From the NCBI RefSeq assembly GCF_000385175.1, contig NZ_ARQJ01000032.1, positions 62,001-126,000 on the forward strand: a stretch of 64,000 nt of DNA, in the 5' to 3' direction. This document shows, one piece after another, positions 8,573 to 18,019 of this stretch (positions are counted from its first letter, which is position 1; the number at the start of each line of letters is the position of its first letter). Origin of the DNA: Salinicoccus albus DSM 19776. GTDB lineage: Bacteria > Bacillota > Bacilli > Staphylococcales > Salinicoccaceae. Below the pieces are notes generated by a model. That model did no database searches, had not been told where the DNA came from, and was given only the letters and a program-made list of their open reading frames with translations. A program made the position numbers and the translations under genes.

Positions 8573-9760
8573 TTAAGCTCCTTCTGTTCTACTGAGTACA
8601 AATTGTTTTATACGTTCCAATGCTTCTGTCATCTCTTCTATGCTTAATGAGTAGCTCAGTCTGATATTATCCGGTGAACCAAACCCTGAGCCCGGTACAA
8701 CTGCGACGTATACTTCTTCCAGTACAGCGGCCGCAAATTCATCCACAGTCTCAAAACCGCATTTTTCTGAGCATGTTCTGAAATTCGGGAATAGATAAAA
8801 AGCGCCCTGGGGTTTGATGCATTCGATATACGGAATTTCCATCAGTTTATCATAAGCTGCATCCCTTCTCTCATGGAATGTCCGATTGTATGATTTTAAA
8901 AATGATTCATCCATCTGGTAAGCAGCTACCGCTGCCCACTGGGAAGGGGTGGCCGGATTTGAAGTGGAGTGGCTGCTCAGATCACTCATTGCTTTTATCA
9001 CTTCTCTGTTGCCGCAGCAGTAACCGATTCTCCATCCGGTCATTGCATGGGATTTACTCACACCATTGACAACCAATGTATTTTCTTTCATCTGTTCGCT
9101 GAATGATGCAATGGAAATATGTTCACCCTCATATACAAGCGTTTCATAAATTTCGTCGGCGACAACGACAATGTCTTTTTCAAGGAGGTATTCAGCGAGC
9201 ATTTCCAGCTCCTCTTTTGTGTAAATCATGCCGGTCGGGTTGCTTGGAGAATTGAGCAGGAGCATTTTGGTTTTGCCTGTGATGTACTGATCTACAATTT
9301 CGGGGGTCACTTTAAAGGAAGTGGACTCATCTGTCTCCATAATGACAGGGCTGCCTTCGGCAAGTTTTATCTGCTCTGTATAGCTGACCCAGTACGGAGC
9401 GGGCACAAGAACTTCGTCCCCCTTATCCAGAGTTGCCTGGAACAGGTTATACAATACATGTTTTGCGCCTGTACCAACAAATATTTCGGAGGGGTCATAC
9501 AGAAGGCTGTGGTCACGGTCCATTTTGGAGATGATCTCATTTTTAAGTTCAGGGATGCCGGCTGCCGCAGTGTATTTCGTCTTACCTTCTTTTAGAGCCG
9601 AATGCGCTTTTTCAATGATTTCGTCGGGTGTAGTGAAATCAGGTTCTCCGGCACCAAGGCCAATGACATCCAGGCCTTCGGCTTTAAGCTCTCTCGATTT
9701 TGCTGTTATTGCCAAAGTCTGGCTGGGAGTGACATTTCTGATTCTCTCTGATATTTGCAT
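8573..9760 (-). CDS. aspB: Aspartate aminotransferase family, PLP-dependent (AspB)
   Basis: A class I/II aminotransferase that interconverts aspartate and oxaloacetate with 2-oxoglutarate as partner. The 395-residue product contains GAGEPDF near residue 37, NSPSNPTG near 170, and the PLP lysine in [16 protein letters not shown] near 234; the Arg that binds the substrate carboxylate is in NIRLSYS near the C-terminus. AAGGAG precedes the ATG. It is followed at once by asnS, which uses the related amino acid asparagine. Substrate specificity is inferred from family and synteny. Confidence 0.92.
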   Translation of the reverse strand: MQISERIRNVTPSQTLAITAKSRELKAEGLDVIGLGAGEPDFTTPDEIIEKAHSALKEGKTKYTAAAGIPELKNEIISKMDRDHSLLYDPSEIFVGTGAKHVLYNLFQATLDKGDEVLVPAPYWVSYTEQIKLAEGSPVIMETDESTSFKVTPEIVDQYITGKTKMLLLNSPSNPTGMIYTKEELEMLAEYLLEKDIVVVADEIYETLVYEGEHISIASFSEQMKENTLVVNGVSKSHAMTGWRIGYCCGNREVIKAMSDLSSHSTSNPATPSQWAAVAAYQMDESFLKSYNRTFHERRDAAYDKLMEIPYIECIKPQGAFYLFPNFRTCSEKCGFETVDEFAAAVLEEVYVAVVPGSGFGSPDNIRLSYSLSIEEMTEALERIKQFVLSRTEGA

Positions 9761-9793
9761 AGCTCTGCTCCTTTTAAATATGATATACAGTCA

Positions 9794-12310
9794 TTATAAA
9801 TCACGGAGGAGACCTTTGAAAGTATCTCTCGTCCCATGTATGATGTTTTCATTTGGAAAATACTTTAAAAAAGCCTTTTTGTAATTCCTTGTCAATATCC
9901 TGTTATCGAAAAGAAGGATAATCCCTTTATCTTCAGGATTTCTTCTGATTCTGCCTGCAATCTGTCTGAAAGCGAATACTGCCTCAGGGAGATCCTGTTT
10001 ATAAAAGTTTCTGAATCCCTGTTCTTTGGGAACCGGAAAAGGCAGCTTTGTCAGCATTAGACATTTGGCACTGCCGCTTTCTATATTTATACCTTCGTTA
10101 AATCCTGAAGTTCCGAGCAGCAGGCATTTATCAAGCTGGTTAAACTGAGTGAGCAGTTTCTCCGAAGATGTGCTTCTGGACTGTTTCAAGATGACATACT
10201 CCTCAAACATTTGGAGTTCTCCAGTATAATCGGACACTTTATCGAGCAGATCATAATTGGAGAACAATACCATCAGTTTGCTGTCTGTTTCAGTCAGGTA
10301 CATTGCGATATACTCCACAATGGCTTCAATGTACTGTTCGTCACCTGTATCATAATCCGGTATGTCTTCCGGGATAAAAAGGCTGGTTTTGTCAAATAGA
10401 TTGTCCTGACTGATTACCTGGGTGTCATATGGATGATCGCCGAACCAGAAATCCAGATGTTTGAAGCTGCCGCCGACTTCGAGTGTGCCTGACAGCAACA
10501 CAGAGGATGAAATCTTGTCAATCACTGATGCAATTGGTTCTTTAAAATGATCATGAACATATACTGTCATCTTTTGAAAGTTATTATTCGCAGCAATGGT
10601 GAAATCATCATTTTCCATCCCCTGCTTTATAGCTTTTAAAAGTTCCTGGTAATAATGGATATGGTTGTATAATATCTGATAATTTTTCGTCCCTCTGATT
10701 GTACCAAGAAAAGTAGAAGTATGTTTGATTCCATTATTCAAATGGCTGATTGCTTCATCAAACCGGCCTGCTGAAATTGAACTGAACAGAAGATCGATGT
10801 TCTGATTCAGATGTGACAGCAGATCCTCGAGCAGATAAATATGAGATTCATTGTTGTGGTTAATATACAAAGATAAAAGGCGGTCCTGGCTGCTCAAGCC
10901 CACCTGTCCGATAAAGAATTTCATCGCCTGATAATTATATGATGTCTGCACCCTTTCAACAAGCGCATTTTTCAGCTGATGAGCTTCATCGACCAGCACC
11001 GCATCGAAATCGGGAATATATTCAAGACAGTCCATGAGGAAATAATGGTTGGTAATAATGATCATTGAATCATTCGCATCAGCCATCATTTTTTCAAAGA
11101 AAGGGTGGGAACCACTGTGCCCGGATTGTATTTCCACTGTTTTATAATAAGCTTGTTCAGGCCCCCTCAAATGGATTTCAGCGAGATCGCCGGTATCAGT
11201 ATCAAGCAGCCATACGAGCAGTTTCATCTTAAGATATATGATTTCTTTATTATCATCATCGAAGGAAAGGAGCAGTTCCAGGGCGTCAAGGCTGATATAG
11301 TTTTTGCGTCCTTTCAGGCTGACAGCATTTATATTGAATCCCGCGGCTTTTTGAACGGTATCAAAATCATGAGAGATAATCTGGTTCTGTAAAATTTTTC
11401 TGCTCGTAGACAGGAGAATGTTTTTGCCGTACATAGAATGATAACTGATTGCAGCAATCAGGAACGATACGGTCTTGCCCAGCCCTGTGTATGCTTCGAC
11501 AGCCATATGTCTGCCTTCCTCAAATGCGGTATAGATGTTCAGTGCCAGTCTGAGCTGGTCTTCACGATAATCGTTTCCAGTATAATCAATATACTTCTGA
11601 TACAGCTCCCTTACATTTATGGGTTCGATCACTTTAGTGTGTGACGCCCTTTTTTTAAGATAAACTGAACCTATCTTCTTGAGATTTTTGGGGACGCTGT
11701 CATTCTGATCGGCGATTACTGTAAACAGCAGATCGGAAAGATTGAATTTCAATGGTTTAGAGAGGGTGTAGAGCTGCTTCAGTGTTTCAGTGTTCATACT
11801 GGTAATCATATATAAAAGTTTTATCAGCAGTTCTGATGTCGCTCTGGCATCTTCATCAGCCCTGTGTGCATTTGACAGATCCAGTCCAATCGCCCGGGCA
11901 ACTTCCGATAGTTGGAACCTCTCCAAAGTTGGCATAAATATTTTAGTCAGTTCCACCGTATCGATTTTATATACCGGTTCATACCGAATGTCTGCGTTTT
12001 TCAGTGCAGTCTTCAAAAAACCGAAATCAAATTCAACATTATGTGCTGTGAAAATGCATCCCTGAAGCATAGCTGCCACTTCTTCTGCTACGTCATTAAA
12101 TTTTGGCGCACCTTTTAACATATTGGGTTCGATGCCGGTCAGCTCTCTGATAAACGGGCTCAAGTTTGTATCATCAGAGAGAAAGGTGCTGTATTGATCC
12201 ACTATCTGCATATCTTCAACAAAGACAATGCTCAGCTGGATGATGCTGTCTCTATTTTTATTGTTGCCGGTTGTTTCCAAATCAACAACGGCAAATTTCC
12301 CTCTGTACAT
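9794..12310 (-). CDS. dinG: DinG-like exonuclease/helicase
   Basis: The 838-residue product fuses an N-terminal DnaQ-type DEDDh exonuclease (VVDLETTG at 8-15, HNVEFDFGFL, HRADEDA) to a superfamily 2 XPD/DinG-like helicase with Walker A GLGKT near 275, the DEAH box VDEAH and, near the C-terminus, QIAGRIRRNPEDKG. The cysteines of the iron-sulphur cluster in proteobacterial DinG are not evident, as is usual for the Firmicutes proteins, some of which act mainly as 3'-5' exonucleases. It lies between birA and aspB in the typical order; panBCD, found near here in B. subtilis, is absent. Confidence 0.92.
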   Translation of the reverse strand: MYRGKFAVVDLETTGNNKNRDSIIQLSIVFVEDMQIVDQYSTFLSDDTNLSPFIRELTGIEPNMLKGAPKFNDVAEEVAAMLQGCIFTAHNVEFDFGFLKTALKNADIRYEPVYKIDTVELTKIFMPTLERFQLSEVARAIGLDLSNAHRADEDARATSELLIKLLYMITSMNTETLKQLYTLSKPLKFNLSDLLFTVIADQNDSVPKNLKKIGSVYLKKRASHTKVIEPINVRELYQKYIDYTGNDYREDQLRLALNIYTAFEEGRHMAVEAYTGLGKTVSFLIAAISYHSMYGKNILLSTSRKILQNQIISHDFDTVQKAAGFNINAVSLKGRKNYISLDALELLLSFDDDNKEIIYLKMKLLVWLLDTDTGDLAEIHLRGPEQAYYKTVEIQSGHSGSHPFFEKMMADANDSMIIITNHYFLMDCLEYIPDFDAVLVDEAHQLKNALVERVQTSYNYQAMKFFIGQVGLSSQDRLLSLYINHNNESHIYLLEDLLSHLNQNIDLLFSSISAGRFDEAISHLNNGIKHTSTFLGTIRGTKNYQILYNHIHYYQELLKAIKQGMENDDFTIAANNNFQKMTVYVHDHFKEPIASVIDKISSSVLLSGTLEVGGSFKHLDFWFGDHPYDTQVISQDNLFDKTSLFIPEDIPDYDTGDEQYIEAIVEYIAMYLTETDSKLMVLFSNYDLLDKVSDYTGELQMFEEYVILKQSRSTSSEKLLTQFNQLDKCLLLGTSGFNEGINIESGSAKCLMLTKLPFPVPKEQGFRNFYKQDLPEAVFAFRQIAGRIRRNPEDKGIILLFDNRILTRNYKKAFLKYFPNENIIHGTRDTFKGLLRDL

Positions 12311-12327
12311 CTGATCACCGGTTTCTA

Positions 12328-13299
12328 TTATAATTCGATATCCGCACTGATTATCTTTTTTATATTTCCTTCATTGTCAAGCACTTCAAGAAAGCCATCT
12401 TCTGTTATATCCAACGCTACAGCCTTATAATGGTTATAAATCTCACTGATGCTTATTTCCCGGTTGAATATGATCGATTTTCGCATCCATTCTCCCCGGA
12501 TTGAAGAGAATGGTTCATTTAAGAATTTAACATAATACTTTTCTATATTGTTAAAAAAGTATTCCAAAAATATATCAGTATCAAGTGACTGTCCTTCGGT
12601 CATTTCTTCTTCAACAGAGGTGGCCGATTCTACGTTTGAGAGTGCATCATTTTTAAACAGGTTGATCCCCACGCCGCATACTATGGCATTGATGATATTC
12701 GCTTCACTCACGACTTCAGTAAGGAAACCGCATACTTTCCTATTGTCTATATATATATCATTCGGCCACTTTATTCCACTCCTGAGTCCAAATGCTTCAT
12801 CCAGCGTGTTTGAAATGGCCATGGAGATGAAAAGATTGAAACGTATAATCTCAGAGATCGAAATACTTGGGCGAAATACCATGGATACATAAAGTCCGCT
12901 TTTCTTTGGCGATTCAAACTGACGGTCAAATCGTCCTCTGCCTTTCGTCTGCTCCTCAGCAATAACTAAATACGTGTTGTCATTTTCCTCCAGGATACGG
13001 AAGGCATCTTTCTGTGTGGACTCCGTGGATGTGAAATATTCCATGCCTTCAAAAACTTCGGAGCGGGTAACGAGGGAAGAAAGCTTTGTCGGGCTGAGTA
13101 CAGAAGGCTTCCGTCTCAGTTGATATCCCTTATTGGTCACAGATTCAATCTCATAACCTTCCTGTTTCAAGATCTGGATAGATTTCCAGACTGCCGTTCT
13201 GGAAACATTCAGTCCCCTTGCAATTTTCTCTCCGGATATAAAATTACCGTCCTCAATTAACTTTAATATTTCCTGTTTCAATTTCGACATTCGCGTCAA
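12328..13299 (-). CDS. birA: Bifunctional biotin ligase/biotin operon repressor BirA
   Basis: It attaches biotin to carboxylases and, when loaded with biotinoyl-AMP, represses biotin genes. An N-terminal winged helix (ISGEKIARGLNVSRTAVWKSIQILKQ, about residues 21-46) is followed by the ligase core with KGRGRFDRQF, KWPNDIYI and KVCGFLTE, and a C-terminal SH3-like domain. The listed start is a TTG within the end of cca; an ATG three codons on (13290) is the alternative. Presence of the HTH means the repressor function is probably retained. Part of the mgsA-bshA-cca-birA group. Confidence 0.93.
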   Translation of the reverse strand: MTRMSKLKQEILKLIEDGNFISGEKIARGLNVSRTAVWKSIQILKQEGYEIESVTNKGYQLRRKPSVLSPTKLSSLVTRSEVFEGMEYFTSTESTQKDAFRILEENDNTYLVIAEEQTKGRGRFDRQFESPKKSGLYVSMVFRPSISISEIIRFNLFISMAISNTLDEAFGLRSGIKWPNDIYIDNRKVCGFLTEVVSEANIINAIVCGVGINLFKNDALSNVESATSVEEEMTEGQSLDTDIFLEYFFNNIEKYYVKFLNEPFSSIRGEWMRKSIIFNREISISEIYNHYKAVALDITEDGFLEVLDNEGNIKKIISADIEL

Positions 13300-14467
13300 T
13301 CCATTTCACTATTTTATCATAATCATTTTCAAGTCGATTATACAATATTTCTTCTTCCAGTATGCCCAATAACTCTTTGATCCAGATACCGCCCTCTTGG
13401 TTGAAGTATTTCATCAGCTGCCTGCCGTTGATATTTATATCTGTTGTTTTCTTTATGGGCAGTTTCTGGCTTTGTTCAAGGGAGTCGATGAGCAGTTGGA
13501 TTTTACAGTCCCGGTCGTCGGCCTTGCTTCCGTTAATTTCAATGAGTGTCTTAACCGTACTGATCACCTCTGGTGAGTACAGATAGGACAATTTAATCGC
13601 ATCCCTTTCCTGGTTCAGCTCATTTAATAAAGCTGTCATATTTTTTATCATGGATTTTTCCTCATTGGAAATTTTCAATTCAGACAGTTTTTCTTCAATG
13701 TCAGGGTGATGGTAAATTTGGATCGCTGCTTCACCTGAGAGGGAATGAGCGATGACATTCAGAAAGTCATTGTCGGATATTTCGCATAAAAATGGCATTT
13801 CCTTTTTTACGCCTGTTGAAACCAGCATGTGCTTTACATGTAAAATGTTGTCACGGCCATAGATCTTTCTGAGTTCCACAAGCTTTCTCTCGACAGCAAC
13901 ATGTTTCAGGTGGGGGCTTTTTCTCGTCATTGCAGCTACTGTATCCATGGCAATACTGAAATCCAGTTGAGCCATGAATCGCACAGCCCTGAGTATTCTC
14001 AGGGCATCTTCATCGAAGCGTTCGTCAGGATTCCCAACAGTTCTTAACAACCTGTTATCAAGATCTTCCCGGCCTGAAAATGGGTCGGTCAACTGATAAT
14101 CTTCATTCATTGCCATTGCATTGATTGTAAAATCCCTGCGTTTGAGATCACCGGTTAATTCGTTGGTAAACGTTACAGAGTCCGGTCTGCGATGGTCGCT
14201 GTAATCGGACTCTACACGGAAAGTTGTCACTTCACACGGACTGTCATCCATCACTACGATGATGGTCCCATGTTCTTTGCCGACATCTATTGTTTTTTCG
14301 AAAATGGATTCGATATCGGCCGGCAGGGCGTCAGTTGTGATATCAATGTCATTGACCGTTCTTTTAAGAATCACATCTCTGACACATCCGCCGACGAAGT
14401 AACCCTGAAAGCCGTGGCCATTTAAAATTTTTATAATTTTTTTCCCTGTCTCAAACAATTCATTCAT
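13253..14467 (-). CDS. cca: CCA-adding tRNA nucleotidyltransferase
   Basis: It adds or repairs the 3' CCA of tRNAs. The 404-residue product has the nucleotidyltransferase signature YFVGGCVRDVIL near residues 22-33 with the metal-binding pair in NDIDITTDA, then the RRDFTINAMAMN motif, the ENPDERFDEDALRILRA-like helix motif (NPDERFDEDALRILRAVRF), and a C-terminal helical tail. It overlaps birA by 47 nt and bshA by 8 nt, so translation is tightly coupled. Length and order are as in other Bacillales class II enzymes. Confidence 0.95.
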   Translation of the reverse strand: MNELFETGKKIIKILNGHGFQGYFVGGCVRDVILKRTVNDIDITTDALPADIESIFEKTIDVGKEHGTIIVVMDDSPCEVTTFRVESDYSDHRRPDSVTFTNELTGDLKRRDFTINAMAMNEDYQLTDPFSGREDLDNRLLRTVGNPDERFDEDALRILRAVRFMAQLDFSIAMDTVAAMTRKSPHLKHVAVERKLVELRKIYGRDNILHVKHMLVSTGVKKEMPFLCEISDNDFLNVIAHSLSGEAAIQIYHHPDIEEKLSELKISNEEKSMIKNMTALLNELNQERDAIKLSYLYSPEVISTVKTLIEINGSKADDRDCKIQLLIDSLEQSQKLPIKKTTDININGRQLMKYFNQEGGIWIKELLGILEEEILYNRLENDYDKIVKWIDANVEIETGNIKVN

Positions 14468-15605
14468 ATGAAATGTCTCCTGTCAGACTTTTATAAAGAG
14501 ACTCGTATTCACGGACAATGACATCCGAATGAAATCTGTCATAGATATTCTGCAGCATTCCATTCTGCATTTCCTTGTATAGTTCATCATCCGTCAAGAG
14601 TGCTATGGCACGGATTGCAGCTGATTCGTAATCACCTGTCTGGACAATATATCCTGTTTCACCGTCATTGATCACTTCAGAAATACCGCCGGCACTTGAA
14701 CCGATAGGCACCGTACCGCAGTGCATTGCTTCAAGCATCGCCAGACCAAAGCTCTCTTTCTGGCTTAGCAGTAAAAATAAATCACTCATCATATAAAATG
14801 ATTTAACATCATTTTGCTGACCGGCAAAAATGACTGAGGATTCCAGGTCAAGTGACCTTACAAGCAATCTTAAACGGTTAGTTTCCGGACCATCCCCCAC
14901 AAGCACGAGCACAGAATCGATTTTTTGTTTGATAATGGCGAACGCATAAATAATGTCATCGATGCGTTTGATATTTCTGAAGTTAGATGTATGCATAAGC
15001 ACTTTAACGTTCTGTGCGAGCCCATACCTGGCTTTCATATCATGTTTTACATTTGCTCTGTTGAATATATTGAATTGTTGCTCTTCAACAAAGTTATATA
15101 TTGTTTCTATATCTTTATCGGGGCAAATCAGTTCCATTGTCTGCGACTTCAGACCATCGGAAACTGCTGTTACTGCATCCGAACCTTCAATGCCAAAACG
15201 TATGGCATTGACAAGGGAAAGATCGTAGCCGAGTACTGTTATATCTGTCCCATGAAGCGTGGTAACTATTTTAACGTCACGTCCGGACATCTGCCGGGCT
15301 AAAATTCCACAGATCGCATGCGGCACTGCATAATGCATGTGAATCACTTCCAGCTCATGTTCAAGGATGACTTCCGAAATTTTACTGGCAAGTGTGATGT
15401 CATAAGGCGGGTATTTGAACACGCTGTAGTCGTTTATATCAGTTTGATGAATATGGATGCTGGGGTGACTGATATTCAAACGAAAGGGAACATTGGATGT
15501 TATAAAATGGACTTCATGTCCCCGTTCAGCCATCTTAATGCCTAATTCGGTTGCAATAACCCCGCTGCCTCCAACAGTAGGATAGCATGTTATTCCTATT
15601 TTCAT
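14460..15605 (-). CDS. bshA: N-acetyl-alpha-D-glucosaminyl L-malate synthase (bacillithiol step 1)
   Basis: A GT4 glycosyltransferase that joins N-acetylglucosamine to L-malate to begin bacillithiol synthesis. The 381-residue product has the N-terminal GGSGVIATELG loop, an HTLHGTDIT-type site (LHGTDITVLG) near residue 120, and the C-terminal UDP-sugar site with ESFGLAMLEAMHCGTVPIGS (EX7E). It follows mgsA by a few bases and overlaps cca. The deacetylase gene bshB1, which sits beside bshA in B. subtilis, is missing here, so that step must be encoded elsewhere. YpdA and BrxB in this window use the product. Confidence 0.94.
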   Translation of the reverse strand: MKIGITCYPTVGGSGVIATELGIKMAERGHEVHFITSNVPFRLNISHPSIHIHQTDINDYSVFKYPPYDITLASKISEVILEHELEVIHMHYAVPHAICGILARQMSGRDVKIVTTLHGTDITVLGYDLSLVNAIRFGIEGSDAVTAVSDGLKSQTMELICPDKDIETIYNFVEEQQFNIFNRANVKHDMKARYGLAQNVKVLMHTSNFRNIKRIDDIIYAFAIIKQKIDSVLVLVGDGPETNRLRLLVRSLDLESSVIFAGQQNDVKSFYMMSDLFLLLSQKESFGLAMLEAMHCGTVPIGSSAGGISEVINDGETGYIVQTGDYESAAIRAIALLTDDELYKEMQNGMLQNIYDRFHSDVIVREYESLYKSLTGDISYE

Positions 15606-15609
15606 ATTA

Positions 15610-15987
15610 TCACTCTCGGTTCTTATTACTTAAGTACTGGATAACCGCCGATGCAGTTCCTTCATTGGTGGCAAGGGGCACATCATAAACATCTGACAAT
15701 CTCAGAAGCGCCGTTACATCGGGTTCATGAGGTTGTGCTGTCAATGGATCCCTGAAAAATATTATCGTATCGATGGCTTCGTTTGCGACCATTGCACCGA
15801 TTTCCTGGTCTCCGCCTAGAGGACCGGATTTGCAGCGATGGACAGCAAGCCCCGAATGTTCAATAATTCTTTGTCCGGTTGTGCCGGTGGCAAACAATTC
15901 GTGTTTCTTAAAGAAGTCCAGGTGTGTGTATATAAAATTCAGCAGATCATCTTTTTTCTTGTCATGTGCAATTAGTGCGATTTTCAT
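15610..15987 (-). CDS. mgsA: Methylglyoxal synthase
   Basis: It converts dihydroxyacetone phosphate to methylglyoxal and phosphate, a bypass of lower glycolysis. The 125-residue product shows [12 protein letters not shown] at the N-terminus, [10 protein letters not shown] for phosphate binding, [15 protein letters not shown] with the catalytic Asp in GGDQ, and FFRDPL. The ATG at 15987 fits the family start; a longer frame adds only three residues. It is the first gene of the mgsA-bshA-cca-birA run, with a good promoter upstream. Bacillithiol is used for methylglyoxal detoxification in Bacillus, which makes this pairing sensible. Confidence 0.94.
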   Translation of the reverse strand: MKIALIAHDKKKDDLLNFIYTHLDFFKKHELFATGTTGQRIIEHSGLAVHRCKSGPLGGDQEIGAMVANEAIDTIIFFRDPLTAQPHEPDVTALLRLSDVYDVPLATNEGTASAVIQYLSNKNRE

Positions 15988-16019
15988 ATTTATCATCCAA
16001 TCCTGAATATCTTACCTCG

Positions 16020-16048
16020 ATTATAGAGAAATTCATTAAGGAAGTGAA
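16020..16048 (-). promoter_or_regulatory. Sigma-A promoter for mgsA-bshA-cca-birA
   Basis: On the minus strand TTCACT is separated by 17 bp from a perfect TATAAT, about 33 bp before the mgsA ATG. Confidence 0.65.
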
Positions 16049-16066
16049 CTTAATCCTGCTAAATTG

Positions 16067-16546
16067 TTATATTCTTTCATCATTTATAATTGTTTCAACA
16101 TTTTCAGGCAGTTTCTGAATTATTTCTTTCACAATCTCCGGGCGCATTTCAATTGTTTTGATTTCATTCATAGGAATCCAGGTGAAACTTTCTTTCCTGC
16201 CTCCCCCGATGTCATTTTTTTGAATAATATCTTTCCGCCCTTTTTCTTCCATTAGATAATAGAATGTAATCTCATGGAAATCATATTGAGTGTCGTTGAA
16301 CTCGTAGTTAAAGAAATTTTCTACAATGGTAAGCAGCCGTTCGACATCATAATTCTCATTTATCATTTCCAAAGTTAGTTTCCGTGCAGCATTCTCGCTG
16401 GATTCTCCTAAATTTACAGCACCGGAAAGTGTATAATAATAATCGGACATATTGTTTTTGGCTGTCAGCAGATGGTCATCCTCTATAATAATCATTGCGA
16501 CCCTGTATCTAAATATATTTTTCCCGGATTTGAATCCTGCATCCAT
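16067..16546 (-). CDS. Nudix-fold protein with a degenerate Nudix box
   Basis: A 159-residue Nudix-fold protein. The start at 16546 has AAGGAGG 7 nt before it; a longer frame reads through the preceding terminator and is rejected. The Nudix loop is SGAVNLGESSENAARKLTLEM, near residues 40-60: the lead Gly and first Glu are kept, but the catalytic REUxEE is RKLTLE, so two of the three metal-binding glutamates are Lys and Leu. It may be inactive or use other ligands. The remainder (FHEITFYYLMEE) matches Nudix hydrolases acting on nucleotide sugars or ADP-ribose, but no substrate can be named. It stands alone between terminators and promoters. Confidence 0.75.
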   Translation of the reverse strand: MDAGFKSGKNIFRYRVAMIIIEDDHLLTAKNNMSDYYYTLSGAVNLGESSENAARKLTLEMINENYDVERLLTIVENFFNYEFNDTQYDFHEITFYYLMEEKGRKDIIQKNDIGGGRKESFTWIPMNEIKTIEMRPEIVKEIIQKLPENVETIINDERI

Positions 16547-16595
16547 AGAAAGTCCCTCCTTCACATCATTTATAATCATAACAGACACTTTAAAG

Positions 16596-16632
16596 ATAAA
16601 AAAAGCCGGATACCCTGTCTGAGGATATCCGG
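16596..16632 (-). terminator. Terminator of the YugP-like gene
   Basis: A stem CCGGATA / TATCCGG (16606-16612, 16626-16632) is followed on the minus strand by CTTTTTTTA. It lies 14 bp after the yugP stop. Confidence 0.8.
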
Positions 16633-16645
16633 TCTCAAGCACTGA

Positions 16646-17359
16646 CTAATTGCTCCCACGCGCAATCATGATGAACCTTACAAGTTCAGCGACCGCAACT
16701 GCAGTTGCTGCCACATATGTCATAGCCGCTGCATTAAGCACTTTTTTAGCGTGTCGATATTCTTTCTCGTTGACAATATTCAGTGATTCTATCTGTTTCA
16801 TTGCCCGTTTGGATGCGTCAAATTCAACGGGCAGTGTAACCACTTGGAATAGCACTGCAAATGCCATCAGAGCAATACCGCCCCACAGCATCATACTGCC
16901 AAATGTGCCTCCGACCCCTTGAGCATAGGTGACAAACATACCTGCTATAATCAGGAAATAGGAAAGATTGCTGCCCAGCTGGGCAAGGGGAAACAACGCA
17001 GATCTGAAGTTCAGGAATGCGTATCCTGTCGCATGCTGAATGGCGTGGCCCACTTCGTGTGCTGCCACTGCTGTACCGGCAATACTTGGTGTATCATAGT
17101 TGTCTGGTGACAGCGCGATTTTCTTATTCTTCGGATCGTAATGGTCACTTAAGAATCCCTCTCCTCTGACGACTTCAACATCGTAGATTCCATTGTTTCT
17201 TAAAATTTCCTCAGCAACTTCCCGACCTGTCAGACCACTTGTTGACCGTACTTTGGAGTACTTATTAAAAGTGGATTTGACGTTCATCTGGGCGAGCATT
17301 GGAACAACCATCAGAATTATAAAATAGATGATAATACCCACGTTTATGTCAACCTCCAT
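16646..17359 (-). CDS. yugP: Zinc metallopeptidase, YugP family
   Basis: A 237-residue membrane protein of the YugP family (Pfam peptidase_M, DUF-type zinc protease). It has an N-terminal membrane segment, a zinc site HEVGHAIQHA near residue 100 (HExxH), and hydrophobic segments at about 128-175 and near the C-terminus. No substrate is known for the family, though membrane quality control is often proposed. It is a single gene with its own terminator, between ypjA and the Nudix gene; dapB, found in this interval in B. subtilis, is not present. Confidence 0.85.
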   Translation of the reverse strand: MEVDINVGIIIYFIILMVVPMLAQMNVKSTFNKYSKVRSTSGLTGREVAEEILRNNGIYDVEVVRGEGFLSDHYDPKNKKIALSPDNYDTPSIAGTAVAAHEVGHAIQHATGYAFLNFRSALFPLAQLGSNLSYFLIIAGMFVTYAQGVGGTFGSMMLWGGIALMAFAVLFQVVTLPVEFDASKRAMKQIESLNIVNEKEYRHAKKVLNAAAMTYVAATAVAVAELVRFIMIARGSN

Positions 17360-17401
17360 AAATTTTCATAATCTTATTTTACTTGAATGCTGGTTTGATA
17401 G

Positions 17402-17977
17402 TCAACTGGAACGTCTTGGCACAAGCTGATACAGCAACACCAGAACGAAAACTGTCAGCCAGAACGAAAAATAACCAATGTGGTCCGCATACTGCGATAA
17501 TTGTCCATATGTCGGATACTGACCGTAGACATAATCGATCACATCATTATGGAACAGCCATACGGCTGTAACCAGAAAATGACTCATTCTGATTTCCAGA
17601 TGGGGGAGAAACATGAATGCCTGAAGGGCCATTGCACCATGAGAAGCGATAAGCATCAAAGAAACCCAGGAGATAAAACCGGTTTCAGCAATGGTCAGCA
17701 GATTCATAATCACCGCCCATCCACCATATTTTATCAAAGTGGTAAATACAAGCGCATCAATGAGGCCCCATTTACGCCCGGCGAGTATAAGGATGATTAG
17801 AATGGATAAAAATAATGTTGCTGTCGGACTGTCCGGTACGAATGGGATGAACTGCCAGGGGGTTTCGGACAGCTGTCCGCGGTACCACCAGTACCCATAG
17901 ATCGTACCGGCACCGTTACATATTAAAAGAAATATTAAAAAATATCTGTTATACATCAGGTCAATAAGTTTTGACAT
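17402..17977 (-). CDS. ypjA: DUF1405 membrane protein YpjA
   Basis: A 191-residue protein with about five or six predicted membrane segments, of the DUF1405/YpjA family; the function is unknown. The ATG at 17977 follows TAGGAGAT at good spacing. An upstream in-frame extension would overlap the end of qcrC and its terminator hairpin and is rejected. The gene follows qcrABC in Bacillus too, which suggests a link to the membrane respiratory complex, but this is only association. A C-terminal basic LVPRRSS tail would be cytosolic or external. Confidence 0.82.
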   Translation of the reverse strand: MSKLIDLMYNRYFLIFLLICNGAGTIYGYWWYRGQLSETPWQFIPFVPDSPTATLFLSILIILILAGRKWGLIDALVFTTLIKYGGWAVIMNLLTIAETGFISWVSLMLIASHGAMALQAFMFLPHLEIRMSHFLVTAVWLFHNDVIDYVYGQYPTYGQLSQYADHIGYFSFWLTVFVLVLLYQLVPRRSS

Positions 17978-17992
17978 AAATAGATCTCCTAT

Positions 17993-18019
17993 TAAAAAAA
18001 ACCCTATTGCTAGGGTTTT
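17993..18019 (-). terminator. Terminator overlapping the qcrC stop codon
   Basis: Stem AAAACCCTA / TAGGGTTTT with a 4-nt loop and an eight-T run on the minus strand. The qcrC stop codon is in the first arm, so the hairpin ends the qcrABC message and only read-through would reach ypjA. Confidence 0.85.

Noticed and set aside
8572-9800. T-box leader for asnS or aspB
   Set aside because: The intergenic gaps are 1 and 33 bp, too short for a T-box, and its conserved sequence is not seen.
13253-13299. Possible frameshift at the 47-nt overlap of cca and birA
   Set aside because: Both reading frames carry the expected family ends and starts, so it is an ordinary overlap of coupled genes.
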